Positions 45,736-58,352 of a DNA stretch of 64,000 nt are shown piece after piece. This stretch comes from Lumnitzera littorea (lineage: Eukaryota > Streptophyta > Magnoliopsida > Myrtales > Combretaceae): assembly GCA_024138015.1 (NCBI GenBank), contig JAMXBB010000002.1, positions 9,481,183-9,545,182 on the forward strand, read 5' to 3'. Under the pieces are notes generated by a model. That model had not been told where the DNA came from and did no database searches. It saw only the letters and a program-made list of their open reading frames with translations. How positions within the stretch are numbered: the stretch's first letter is position 1; every line of letters begins with the position of its first letter. The translations under genes and the position numbers were made by a program.

Positions 45736-47782
45736 TATTATATTATAAAAATATTAAATAGAGACATATCATGATCCATGACACAAATAAATACTTCTAT
45801 ATTAAGTTTCTAACCTAATTAATACCAAAGTAACAAGGCTCGGAATATATGTATAGGAGATTAATTAAATCCTTATAACAATGGAAGAGAATCTCCTTTT
45901 TATTTATTGACCTATGTATTCGAATACTAAACGTGAAATATTAATAGAGTTTAGTAAGCTTGTTATAACCCATGTCAGGATGACTCATGGCATATAGAAC
46001 TGTTTAAAAAAGGTTCTATTTGCTTCGATAATAGTTACTCTATTAATTGGTTTTCGAATGAATACAGAAAAAGGTAAAACCAATGGTCAAGATTATATTA
46101 AAACTAAAACTTTATTGAATATCAAAACTTACATATATAACTGTGTACAAAACATATAACTGGCAGTTGTTTTAAAAGTCGTTCATTTCATTATAAACGT
46201 AAAAAATTTTATTAATATTTTTATGACATGTGTATATATACATGGCTGATTTCCATACGTTAACACTAGCACGTTGGCTGTTGCCATGTAAAACTAGGAA
46301 AAATAAATAAATATTCCATTGCTACTTAATAATTTTCTTTTTTCTTTTTCTTTTTTTTTGTTAATTTTGTTGCGAGAATGAGTAGGCTTGGCCGCATGGA
46401 CGAGTATCCCGCGCCACCGGGTTTCGCAGCCATTTCTGGGACCCGCAAGCGATTCGACCAATGAATGGGGGCCAAGCGGGTCTTGGACTTGTTAGGCTTA
46501 TGCGGGTCAGTCGCCAAATCCCAAGTCCCATATATTTTCTCCTTTTCTATTTTCTCTTCAATAATAGTTGTTTTTGTCCTTTTCTTTTTTAAAATTTTAA
46601 ATAATTATGCACCCACCGGGACCTCCATGCCTGCCACACACCTGGTCCGACTTACACTAGACTGGGGCTAGGTCTAGACACGCATGGTGGCGCCATGGGT
46701 CTAGGCTAAGGTAATGACTCGACGAACCATTTCAGGCCAAGCACGGGTAAAATTTGGCCCATGTTCATATCTAAGAACCAGGATAAGGAACTCATCATGA
46801 TTGATTATATCTAGAAATGGAGATTAATATTGAAAAGAGTTAAAGGACTATAAAACAATTCCAACCCATAAGAAATATTGATCGAAATTTTTAATTAAAA
46901 TAATTACAATTTTGTGTCTTTAGTCAAAGTTAGGGAACATTATTATGGCATTTTATATATAAAAAATTCAAACACAATATGGACAATTTCCTTACATAAA
47001 AAAAAAAAAAAACTTAAAAACTAATTCCAAGAGAAGAAACAGATAAGAAGTGTGATTCATAACTTTGGCATAATTGTTGTAGATCTTCAAATCTAAATTA
47101 AGATATTATTTTATTGTAACAATTATGTAGTCAAAATAGCAGTTACATCGATTAAGTTAGAGGCTAGAGAGAGAGGGTTTTATTCTCATAAACAATTTTA
47201 CTTGTCTTGTTTTTTAAATCTTTTCACTATGAATCCTATATATAAGTACATTTAGAATTTGTTATTTGAATTCGAATACATAACTCAATAAATTAATTTC
47301 AAACTCCTATTTTTTAACTTGTTATATTTTCCTATTAAATTGGGAATTTATCATAAGTTAACAGAAAAAGAGAGTTAGAAAATTTCCTGTATTTGTTAAT
47401 TAGTATATACATCATGTGTTTGAGCATTTAAATGTATGCATTAATACAAAATAATAATAGTTCCTACTAATTTAAAGGTGCAAAATATATAATTTACAAA
47501 GGCTCCATCTGACACACGTTAATTGAATCAAATCAAACATTTAGTACCATAAAATTGAACAATGCTTTTAGGTTGAAAAATTCAACCATTAAAAGAAAAA
47601 GTTGTATTGTCACACAATTCAATAAAGACCTAAAGTCATAGTTTTAGGGAAGGTTTCAATTAGTCAATCCAATCAACAATATGGTAGGGGCGGTAGGGAA
47701 CATCAAATGTTTTAACTTTTCCAACTTTTTCCCCTACTTTGTTTTTTCACACTACAACTCTTTCCAATAGCTAGCTCACTTG

Positions 47783-48060
47783 TTATGTTATGACCTTAAC
47801 GTTTGGCGTTTCTTTTGGTTCAAGGTAGATTTGTTGTCCCCTTCTTTGTGAAAGAACATGAATTGATATGATAGAGACTAGGGGGGGGGCATTAGTCACG
47901 TGATTAGTGTACACGTGTGGGGAGATTTGTTGTAATAGAGGAGATGATGAATGCACCTTGCTTTCGTAACGAGTTCCTTGTGCTCCCAAATTTGCATTCA
48001 TTGCATGTCTCTTTGATCGTGATAGATCTTCTTTCCCGTGAAACCTGCAATTGATATGGA
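47783..48060 (-). other. Unassigned - strand open segment
   Basis: An open frame of about 72 codons, or about 88 counting the segment after a possible splice acceptor (caattgcag read on the - strand, about 48043-48051). It is Ser/Gln/His-rich (VHSSSPLLQQISPH) and resembles no family I can name. It could be an exon of an unrecognised small gene or chance. The G-run at 47881-47889 lies inside it. Confidence 0.15.
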
Positions 48061-50811
48061 TTTTGTTAGCCTAGTCTAGTCATATACAAACAAAGATATT
48101 TATGATGCCATTGCATGGGTTTGTTAAAATTCCAACTTAACTCAATTACAAGTTATGTGTTTGAAATTCATTCCTAATCTTATAGGGTATCTTAATATCT
48201 ATTAAAAATCTGATCAATAACCTAATCTAATATAATTAAAGTAAAATAAAGTTGACTAAAGCTATCATGTAACCTAATAATATGAATATTGACATTTCAA
48301 TAAGACGAATCATAGTTTGTATCCTTCATTTCCTTAAGTTGTAATATATAATGTAGTTGGGTTAAAACAAAAAACAAAAAAAACACAAAAGGAAAAGTAA
48401 ATTAAAGTTTATATATTTTTTTATTAATAATGAATAAATATCCTTAAAAAGTAAATGAGTTATATAAACTACTTTAAAATCCCACAAGCCATCATCTCCA
48501 TATTCTTTAACAAAACATAGCCTTTCAATTTATCTGTTGGGTATCCGATTCCTTTCCTTTAAATGCAACTAAGCTTTTGTAGTACGTTAAAATATGTCAA
48601 AATCTACTCCGAACCTTATAGGTAAATGACTTATCGGGTTTTTATTGGATCCAAGGTATCACATATGACTTTACTTACTTGCATCTCCAACAAAATAACG
48701 AATGATTTTGTGGGTATTAGTTAAAGAAAATAGCACTTGTAAAGCATCCTAATGTACTAAATATATTAAAAATTATAAATCTTCTTATCCAATATCTTTA
48801 ATTACCTGGCTAGTAATCTGTATCATTGGAAAACTGTTTTATATTTTAGCTCATCTTATGTAAGCATGTCCAAATTATCACGCATGAAATGCATTTCAAA
48901 TATGACACGCAATGTCCAATAAGTACATGTTAAGATGACGAAGAGAATTATTCATTTTGTCAAAATCTTGGTCGTTGTTTGATCACATCATATGGACAAA
49001 AATCATACAATAAGTAAATGTGAAGTAAAGTTCATGAAATTTGTCTCTAGAATTAATTAAATTCATGGCTTGCAAACTTTCTTCTACAAATCTTGTGTAA
49101 TCATTAAGAATATATCATTTCAAATTAATGTCACGATGAACTCAAGATATCGCATTATGTGATGATCTGGGAGCCAGCCAACAAACTTCATCATTTGGAA
49201 ATATAAGATGGACTGTGCCAACCGGTACCCATAGTAATTGATATGCTTGTTTAGGAAATTTGTAAATTAATGACAAATATCTTTCTCGATAAGTATATAA
49301 TCAATGCGATGAAAATTGTAGATTATTTCCTTAATTAGTTTAGTATTTTGAAGCATTCACAAGCAAGTTTTGTGAAGATAAACATTAAAAAGTTTATTTA
49401 AATCAAGAATTTGCTAATAAAATATTTCTGCGATTTCTTTTCTCTAAACTAGTCGAATGGAATGAGTAAACCATTAAAACTATTAATCAGTTAAAACCGT
49501 TATAATTTAATAGTATAAATATTAATTTCTCAAAATTATGTAACAATTCAAATCCTCTTTTTTCTATTGTATTCAAGGGAAAGCAGAAAACATTTTACTA
49601 AAAATTCTTTCCATGCTTCCAACTAATATTTCTTCAATTTCAAGTTTGCTTTCCATGTAACAAGTTTCACATTATGTAACCTATAGGCTATCATATAAAC
49701 CATTAAAACTTACGAAGAAGTATTTAAGGGTACTCTTTAAAGAATATTAATTGCAATAAATAGTTAGTGCTAGTGTCAGTGCCAATGCCAGTAGAGTAAC
49801 TATGACACTATTGAAATATAAAAAGCGATATCTAGAAATAATATATTTGCTCATTCAACTATGAAAAGAAAAAAAAAAAAAAAAAAAAGAGAGATGTGTA
49901 TAACGTGTGCACGTAGCAATTTTGGGCGTTTTCTTTGTTTTTCCTGACGTAACACTTGGGAGGGACCGTTTTAGATCAAACACACGACACACCCAGTTCA
50001 ATGTTTCAGTTCAGTTTCCTTTAATGATGTTGAAACCTCTTAATTTCCACCAACATTAGTTTAATAATGTTTGCGTATTCAAAGTTCCCTTCACTGCACG
50101 ATACTCTGGTCCATTGAACATCGACTCGTGTTTATGCCACAAATTTAGTTAATTGTCTTTGAAATCAAAAGCCCTTGCACAAAACGATGATTTTGTGCCC
50201 ACTACAACTTACAAAAAAAGGTTGTCTACATTCATTCCTTCAAAAATTAATTAGGAGTTAGGACAGCTATACACCCTTGACTGTCTCTTTCTTTTAACTT
50301 TTTAAGAGGAAAAATTTTTCACGAACCTTCAAGTTTCTATAAACTGCTACTAGTGAATGTTGAGTGTGTGTAAGAAAAGGTAAATAATCTTTTGACTACA
50401 TTACATTTGGAAGTATGTATATAACAAAAAATTGATTATAAAAATCTATTTGGACTCGTGTTTTTTTTTTTTTTTCCGGCGGCATTAAGTAATTTCCATC
50501 TATCCTATTCATGAAAAATATTTATGTGAATTAGGCATATAAAGATCTGACTAAAAATGATACAACAGATGGCATATTTTTAGCAAAACAGTAAATCCTA
50601 GCCACATGATGATACATTTGTCCTAATTGAGTAAGTTTTTGTTCATACTTGTCACAATTGCTTTTCAATCGATAAAATTAATTTAGATTTAATGTAATGG
50701 ATGTACCAAATGCTTCTTGCATTTTATTATTACAGATAAGAATATTATCTTTCTTAACTCCATTTTAACCTCACTACAATTCATGGAGAGAGAAGATGAA
50801 ACGAAACATAA

Positions 50812-50815
<4 letters not shown>

Positions 50816-50843
<28 letters not shown>
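50816..50843. repeat. (AT)n microsatellite
   Basis: About 14 AT units, about 1 kb upstream of the Aux/IAA start codon. Confidence 0.95.
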
Positions 50844-51703
50844 GGTTTTGAACTTCTGATTAATTAAGAGGGTTCACTTGCATTTTCACTCAACTCGTAG
50901 GATTTCCAAATAAAATAAAATATGCACCGTTTCTTTTCCTGCACATCTGTTTGGCTTCCATCAAATAGTAATAAAATGATCGTCGCAAATATATTTTGAA
51001 ATATATTGACCAAGTCCTAGTGTGCATAAATATCCTAAATTTTAAAGGTGTGATATGGGATTTAGTGAAAGCTTTAAGGTTTTTGTGTATTTTTAAAAAT
51101 TATAAAAAGGTAAAATACATTTCAAGAGTTTTAAGTGTTTATGTGCGTTTAACAGAATGTATTTAAATTTTTTTTTTTTTCCGAAATGCAGTTTCAACCA
51201 TTCTAGTGTAGTCACAGATGTAACTCATTTGTCTTCAAATTTGGTATATATTTAGTAATAGTATCATGTTTTGGCCCACCTAGATTGAAGTTTAAAACGA
51301 AATATCGAAGAAAGAAATATATATCATAAGGTGTGACAACAACCTTGTCGCATGATAATTGCTTGCTTAATCTATTCAAACCATGCACCACATGACAACG
51401 TCCTTATGTCCCTTCTTTTGATGACATCTAATATGATTCACCTGGTAAAAAATTACAAACAAATTACCTCCTCCAAAGTAACACGTTTCATCTTCAAACT
51501 TTACTTATGATCCGATTTTTGTCTTTTATTATAAAAGGAAAAAAAAAACATAGATTTGATGTATCTATTTTTTTGGATACTTTTACATAGCTTGTGATTA
51601 CTAAAAAATTTTTTTAATAGGATATCAGCTCTTTTAACATTATATTTGTGATAAATATAAAAATTGGTATGATTTTCAAAATATCTAACATGTCATGGAA
51701 GAT

Positions 51704-51715
51704 ATTTATAAAAGT
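51704..51715 (+). promoter_or_regulatory. Probable TATA box of the Aux/IAA gene
   Basis: atttataaaagt lies about 110 bp upstream of the start codon, at a sensible distance for a short 5' leader that includes a T-run (51731-51743). No convincing auxin-response cluster (TGTCTC) was seen nearby. Confidence 0.5.
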
Positions 51716-51824
51716 AGCCTACCTGGCCTTTTTTTTTTTTTTTGTCAATTTACTTGTTTTATAAATATTTGAACGAAGTTGGCGGTTACTTTGTCTTAAC
51801 ATTTCCTTGCTCATAATACACACG

Positions 51825-52858
51825 ATGGGGAGAGGAAAAGGAAGTAGCTCTTCCTCATCACTTGATGAGACCAACAAGCCTGCATCTTCACCCTCAAGAC
51901 TGAAGAGAGATCGCAGGAGCACTGATCTTAGGCTTGGTCTTGGCATAGCATCCTCCTCAGAAGATAGCTCATCAGTCTTATCTAGGTATGTCTGTTTTGT
52001 TTTTATCACACATTTCTCGTAGAAACCAAATAAACCTTTTCATCGGTTTCCAATGTCTATTCTCTTTATAACAATAAAAGATTGTTGGATTCATTCAAAA
52101 TTGTTGTAGTGAATGATTGAAACGGGTAACCATTAAGAGAATCAAATAACGAAATTTTTCATCCCGAAAAATAATTTTATGCGTGCATTCGACCATATTT
52201 TTCAATGATAATATGTAAAATGTGATTCGAGGAAGACATGGTAAGAGATTTATTTCATACTTAACGTTAGTTAACCAAACTATCTATTGGTCTCAATTTT
52301 ACATTGATTCAAGCTAAGGCAATGCAGTATTTGTTTCTTATTATATGCCAACTTTTAATTATCCTAAAAATTAGTATTTGTTCCTTAAATTGTTTGGTTT
52401 GGTTTTGTAGGGAGCAAATGGAGCCATCTGATTGGGCATTGAACAAGTCGTTTTCAGGAAATTCATCTATAGTTGAAGAAGATGAATCTGATAATGCCAC
52501 ATTCTATGTCAAGGTGTACATGGAGGGCATTCCAATTGGAAGGAAATTGGACTTGCTAGCACATGATGGATATCATGACATGATAAGGACTCTTGACTAC
52601 ATGTTTAATACATCCATCGTTTGTAAGTAATACCTAACATTATAGTACTTTATCCAAAACCCTAGAATCATTATTCTAATTTTCAGTCATTTTGGTATAC
52701 TAAATTACGAAGAGTTGCTTGCTTTGCCACTTTTTCAAACTATTATGAAGTTAACTTATTAGTTCTAGTTCAATTTATTCCTAGTACAGTGGTTTAAGAA
52801 TTATTACATTTTCTCTGTGGTAAATAGACTCGGTCATAAATTACAAAGCATGTTGTAA

Positions 52859-52893
<35 letters not shown>

Positions 52894-53658
52894 CAAAATA
52901 TTATCGACAAGTATTAATATGTTTATCGCGTGTCAGATAGTTTATAGTTGAGTTTTTTATAAACAAGCTGACTATAGAATTTTCCTTTATGGACCAATTC
53001 ATTTCTGGCATGGAACTATTAATACCTATCTTGAGTCTAGGCCGGTTTGGGTTATTGGAATTAGTTAATACAAGTGCAAAATGTGGAAGAACAATTGAAG
53101 TGACTTGTTTTTAATGTACAGGGTCTGATGTGGAGGGTGAGCAAGCCGAGGGATGCCATGTTTTGACATACGAAGACAAGGAAGGGGACTGGTTGATGGT
53201 TGGGGACGTTCCATGGGAGTAAGTTTGGATTCCATACTATCTACTTTCCATTTTTTACCAAGTCTCGTCATCGAGTATTTGAATACTTATTTGTTTCTAA
53301 AAAGATAACTTTTTATATTTTTTAATATTAATTATAGATTTTTTTTTTTAAGAAAAAAAAGGCATGCCAATTAATAATTTGATATACTTTCTTTTAATGG
53401 GTGATTTTTGGTTAGTTAAAAAAAAAAAAAAATTTTGATACCTTGGTGTAATTTTGCAATTAGTTGTAGAAAGATGAAAGATTTATTTTTCACTTATTGA
53501 TAGGCGATCGGAGTACTTATTAACGGATTCTTTCTCTTTACTTGTATTATTAAAATAATGCTTGTAATTGCAACATAATATTATTATTTCTTGTGTTTAT
53601 CTGTAGGATGTTTTTGTCATGCGTAAGGAGACTGAAGATTACAAGAATACAACTTTGA
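51825..53658 (+). CDS. IAA30: Non-canonical Aux/IAA repressor lacking domain II (IAA20/IAA30 type)
   Basis: Four exons, 51825-51985, 52411-52622, 53122-53218 and 53607-53658, join into an open frame of 173 residues with GT..AG introns. Aux/IAA proteins bind ARF transcription factors in the nucleus and recruit TOPLESS-type corepressors. Seen here: MGRGKGSSSSSS start, domain I EAR motif (TDLRLGLGI, about residues 34-42), PB1 domain III (FYVKVYMEGIPIGRKLDLL with the conserved Lys, then GYHDMIRTLDYMFN) and domain IV (VLTYEDKEGDWLMVGDVPWE, then MFLSCVRRLKI). The GWPPV-type domain II degron that TIR1/AFB receptors use is absent between domains I and III, as in Arabidopsis IAA20, IAA30 and IAA31. 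The start sequence and length fit IAA30 best; orthology is inferred by eye. By family knowledge such proteins are stable in auxin. Confidence 0.92.
52862..52891. repeat. (AT)n microsatellite in Aux/IAA intron 2
   Basis: About 15 AT units between exons 2 and 3; does not touch a splice site. Confidence 0.95.
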
Positions 53659-55076
53659 ATTATTTTTCTTTTTTTTTTTTCCTTGGGAGAATCCTAAATA
53701 TTAGTCCTCTATTTGGGTCCTCCTATATTTCTTATTTTCAGTGTAAATAATGGACATTGAATGAAACGTGTAGATTTATCAAAGTCCTCGTGTGCAAGTA
53801 CACCACCATGTAATATTTAGAACCAGAAATCGTTATTATCTTTCAGCTCAACGTTCTTTTGAGTTGAAAGAACATCCTTGTTAGTCTGAGTATCTTGAGT
53901 TTTGATCCTGACTTTAATGCTTCTTGAAACACGAACAAAATTGTTTTTCTCCTTTCCAAACCACAAAACTTTTAAATGGCCATCTAAACACCCTAAACAT
54001 CCTAGGTACAAGTACGCATGCACTCATAAATTCTTAATGTGTGATTTTACCTTATAATAATTTTAAAAAATAGACATATTTATCCAAAGCATCGTTGAAA
54101 CCTAAAATACGTCGCTATTTATGAACATATTGCTAGTTTTCATGTCTGCGCTGCTGTTACCGAATTCTTCCGCTAGTTGTTTCAAATTCAGTTTAGTTTA
54201 CTCGATTAGTTTTTTTTTTTTTTTCTTTTTTCTCCTTTTTAGATTAAGTTAAAAAAGACTGACTGACTGTTCAATTTAATCTGCTGGACATTCTTTTTCT
54301 TTTTCTTGTCAACCCAATTTGGACCTTCTTTTTTTTTTTTTTTTTCATTTTTAGTATTTATGTATCGTTCAAGATGTCGACACTGATAATTTATGTAATG
54401 TTATGTTATTTGGCTTAAGTGTTCCTACAATATACGAAGGACTTCCGCATTATTTTATTTAAATGCAGCCTAAGATTTTAATTTGCTGAGCGAATGTTGC
54501 CATTAATTACTCTTTTTTGCATGAAGAATTTTTTTATGTTACCTTTAATTGATTTTGTAAGGTGGAATAGAATATGCATTTCTATATTACAGATTTGTTC
54601 CTATATTTAATTGGTAGAATATTTTTTCTTTCTTTTAATTCTATTGCTGCAAAATGAGAAATCGTAATTTATTCACCAAACCAAAAGGATAGTCATTTTT
54701 TCAAATGTATTTCCATATCTACCATAAGACTAAATGGTGATACACCTATCTTATTTTATTCCGCAAATCAAACAGATATAAATATAAAATTGATTCCCTC
54801 TTTCCATCCATGTAAAACCAAGTTCATATTAATTTTTTATTTGTTTTTGCTGCTTATAGAAGAAACAATCATGTGCCCTTGACCATTTTAAGTAATTACT
54901 CGCTATCACCGCAAGCATGCTTGTCAACACTTGCATAATCTTTTATTAGCATGTGATTCTGTTATATGTTTTGACAATGAAAAAAGTCGCCATGTCTATC
55001 ACTAGTTTGAACAAAACATATCGTAAAATTTAATATTGTTTGAATGTTAAACTTAGTGCAAATGGATAATTGCTTT

Positions 55077-55079
<3 letters not shown>

Positions 55080-55108
<29 letters not shown>
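55080..55108. repeat. (AT)n microsatellite
   Basis: About 14 AT units. Confidence 0.95.
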
Positions 55109-55111
<3 letters not shown>

Positions 55112-55339
55112 TTGGGTTTATTAGAGTTTGTCCCTAATTGAATGTCTCCCAAAAATAGTTTTCTCATTTCTCAACTACTTCTCAATAAAAAAAAGGTTAA
55201 TATGGTTTATACAGGATGAAAGGATAATCACATTTGAAAATCAAGTTGCTGATAGCAGGTTTTTTTCCTTTCTAAGTAATAGAATTCGAAATCATTTTTG
55301 GTTTTGCAGTATAAGGTTGGATTAGTTTGAAACAGATAA

Positions 55340-55365
55340 ATATATATATATATATATATATATAT
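55340..55365. repeat. (AT)n microsatellite
   Basis: About 12 AT units. Confidence 0.95.
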
Positions 55366-55779
55366 GGGAAAAGAGAGCAATATCAATTTTGACCTTTCGG
55401 CCACTACTTAATTTAGTTTGGAACGTGTTTGTTGGGTTGAGGATTCACCCCAAAATTCATTGCCGATCTCGCCTACGGTTGCCATGTGTTTTAACAAGCT
55501 ATTTGCATTGGACATTCTTTTGGCTGTTTCCAAACAAAATCTTGGCCTAATATCATTCAACTAGAATTAAATAGGAAAAAGAGAATTGAACGAAATATTG
55601 GGTAGAAGCTCTTAGTATTATATCATATATTTGTTGTGTATAATATTAGATATAGATTTTTGTAATTGAAAAAATTAAAATTAGTTATTTATAATGTAAA
55701 TTATAATAAAGTTCAATATTGTCATTTGGAAATATGGTGTGGGTAATTTGGAATTTTAAAAATATATATATTTTATATT

Positions 55780-57280
55780 ATATAAAATAAATTTTTATAT
55801 TATCAAGTAAATAAACAAATATTTGAGCTTTTGTCTAATACTTTATGACATCTTTTATTCAATATCGTAACCAATCGTGCAAAACTAAATAAATGAAAAA
55901 AAGTTTTGTCTAATTCATTACCATAAAATTATAAAAACGAAAGAGAGCATTAGGTTTTAACCCTTTCTACAATATAGTATATGTGCACATGTTATGTTAT
56001 CGGAAATACTTAATCCACTAAGGCCAGCCTTGTTTTAACCCAAAAGAACTACTCACTAGCTAGTGGGACTAGTAAGGAGCCATATGTTGACAATTGACAC
56101 GACTTCCAATCTCCCAGAAAAAGTTGGGATTGTAACATTAGGTAGATACTACGAGTTTCCTTAAATAAGAAGTATGATTTAATTGAATAAGTAGAAAGTG
56201 AATTCTATATTTGTTTTAAGTTTACAATTATATTCTTCCACGTATTGAAACTAACTTTGTTAAACTCGAGTTGATCTATACGGTCCAATCCGGTTCGATC
56301 CAATCATTTTATAAAGTTGATCCATCTAACTACGACTCTCATTTATCTAGATTGATTATCTGAATCTCTGTTATTAAGATAAGATATAATCCTCCAACTG
56401 CTTAGGACATGTGAAGATATATTTATTTTATACTTTATGAAATAGATTTTTATATCATTAAGTAAATAAACAAATATTTGAGCTTCTATCTAATACTTCA
56501 AGACATTTTTTATCTAGTATCGCAACAAATCATGCGAACTAAATAAATGATATAAAGTTTTGTCTAATTTAGTACAAAAAAATTATATGAACCGAAGGAT
56601 ACCTCTAGACCATTAGGTTTTAAACCTTTTTACAATATAATATATGTACACATATTATGTTATTGGAAACACTTAACTCACTAAAGCGAACCTTCTTTTA
56701 GCCCAAAACCACTTATTAGCCGGTTGGACTAGTAAGGGGTCATATGAGCGAAATATGACGTGAATCAATACAATTATGGAAGAAATTAATTGCTTGTAAT
56801 CTATGCTCAATTTTACGTATATTTTTGGTCGAACCATTTATAACATTCAAGATTCACTTGATCTCGAGCATAATGGAGGTCCAGGTTCAAACTACTAATA
56901 AAAGTTTTTAAAGTGTTGCATGGCACGTGCTGGATAAATAATAATAAAATTTAGTCATGTGATGATAAAGATAATTAAAAGAGAGAAGTAGGTAGTAGAA
57001 GTTTACTTAGGCTGTCGTCAATCAAACATTCCGCTTCGAAGTCCCTCCAGTCTCCCACTTAGAGATCAAAGGAAAAAATGGGCTTGTCTAAAGAGGGTTC
57101 TTGTATTGAACATCTGGTAGATATTACGGGTTTCCTTAAATAAGATGTCTGATTTAATTGAATAATTAGAAAGTGAATTCTGTATTTTTTTTAATTTTAC
57201 AATTATATTCTTCCACGTATTTAAATTAAGCTGCTAAGATATAATATTCAATCCTCCAACTACTTACGGGATTTGAAGAT
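55780..57280. repeat. Degenerate direct tandem duplication, two units
   Basis: Unit 1 (about 55780-56418) and unit 2 (about 56425-57280) share, in the same order, tcaagtaaataaacaaatatttgagc-like, accattaggttttaa-like, actagtaaggagccatatg-like, gtttccttaaataagaagt-like and aatcctccaactgctta-like blocks. Unit 2 holds about 350 bp of extra sequence (about 56760-57110). No coding capacity is visible and the origin is unknown. Confidence 0.65.
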
Positions 57281-58352
57281 CAAAGCTATGGCATAAAAAT
57301 GTATTGGGCCTTGGAAGGTCCACCGAGAGTTGAGACCAGGGCTGAGGACTTTTGGATTGGCCATACTGGATCCCAAAACAAATTTTGTACTGGATGTGGA
57401 TGGTAAGAGTTGGTTGTTTAAATATGGTAAAAGAAAATAAAAAGAATCGAACCAAAATGAATGGAAATTGTGATTTTCATTTTCCTTTTTGGTCCAACTT
57501 GGTTTGAAAAATTCCTAGACTTGACCATACCAAAAGATTAAAGATTGGTTTAATCAAAAAAACCCCGGTCATATCTTTTGAAAAATAACCATAAGCTATC
57601 AAAAGATGTATATTGGTTGACTCAAAAGTTTATACCGTACACTAATATGAAGAATAAAGTTAGTTGTCAAGTAATATTTTAAATTACATAATTGCATAAA
57701 TATTTGTTTTAGTGACCTCTTATATGGTGTTAATGTATATTATTATTAACAAATTTTGATATTTAATAAAAGATTACATGTCATGCATTCATTGCTTTCT
57801 CAGATAATAAATTATGGTTCAATCAGTGAATCGAATCAAATCAAATTAAAGTTTTATGGTTTGAGAAATTTTGCAAACTAAACTGACAATTTGGTTCAAA
57901 GTGATAAAACAACTTATTGTTGTTAAATTTCGCCAGTAGAGATTGCAATTGTTTGTTTTGTTATGTAACCACCTACAAGACAAAGAAAAAAGGCTATGAG
58001 GGTAGTGTCGAATGATGTTTCGGCATGAACATTCCAATGCTTAAGTCAGTATGGTAATTATGGGTGAAAACCTTAGGGAGTTTTAAAGAAAAGAGAAAGG
58101 GAGCCCCATACTTGAAGGCCTCATCCCTTATTTATACAGGATGAGGTATATTTGAACTGGGCCATTGGAGCTAAGCCTTCATCTTAGGCCAATTGGTTTG
58201 AGCTTGAGTGCTGAGGAGTTCAACAAGGAGAGTAAGTGAGTGAATAGGCTCCTAATGCTCTAAACTGAGCTATTGTTAGATGAAAGCGAGCTAAGGTTGC
58301 AGGAAGAGCTTCTTATTAGTGCTTCTAGCCTTATTTGCAATCTAATGGACCG
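57281..58352. other. Intergenic DNA, no gene seen
   Basis: No supported gene. A - strand TATA-like word (ctgtataaataaggg, about 58127-58141) in GC-richer surroundings could belong to a decayed LTR promoter, but no ends were found. Confidence 0.4.

Larger units (their letters stand above)
43893..46075 (-). repeat. Degenerate tandem array of the zinc-finger gene's upstream region
   Basis: At least four related units follow each other: about 43893-44190 (the present promoter), 44195-45255, 45256-45790 and 45800-46075. Shared anchors include gttactctattaattaga (44162, 45253 as a variant, 46034), a (g)gagattagttaaatc segment (44006, 45431 as a variant, 45857) and tggaagaagatctcctttt (44032, then variants at 44573, 45455 and 45880). 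Unit lengths differ because units 2 and 3 carry later insertions (about 44325-44565, 44656-45143 and 45546-45735). Boundaries are approximate. Confidence 0.6.
46076..51700. other. Long intergenic region, no supported gene
   Basis: AT-rich DNA with T- and A-runs. A GC-richer island at about 46370-46770 (words such as ggcgccatgggt and gggtttcgcagcc) looks like decayed transposon sequence but has no recognisable domain. The - strand frame at 48001-47783 has no known motif. Microsatellites: A-run at about 49866-49888 and (AT)n at 50816-50843. Confidence 0.45.
53659..55770. other. Region downstream of the Aux/IAA gene, no gene seen
   Basis: Contains the 3' UTR of the Aux/IAA gene (extent not determinable) and many T-runs (for example about 53665-53680, 54209-54225 and 54328-54345). 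(AT)n microsatellites lie at 55080-55108 and 55340-55365. No coding signal was recognised. Confidence 0.5.

Noticed and set aside
46370..46770. GC-rich island as a possible gene or RNA gene
   Set aside because: Short frames on both strands lack motifs and no RNA fold characteristic of tRNA, rRNA or a spliceosomal RNA was recognised. Probably decayed transposon sequence.
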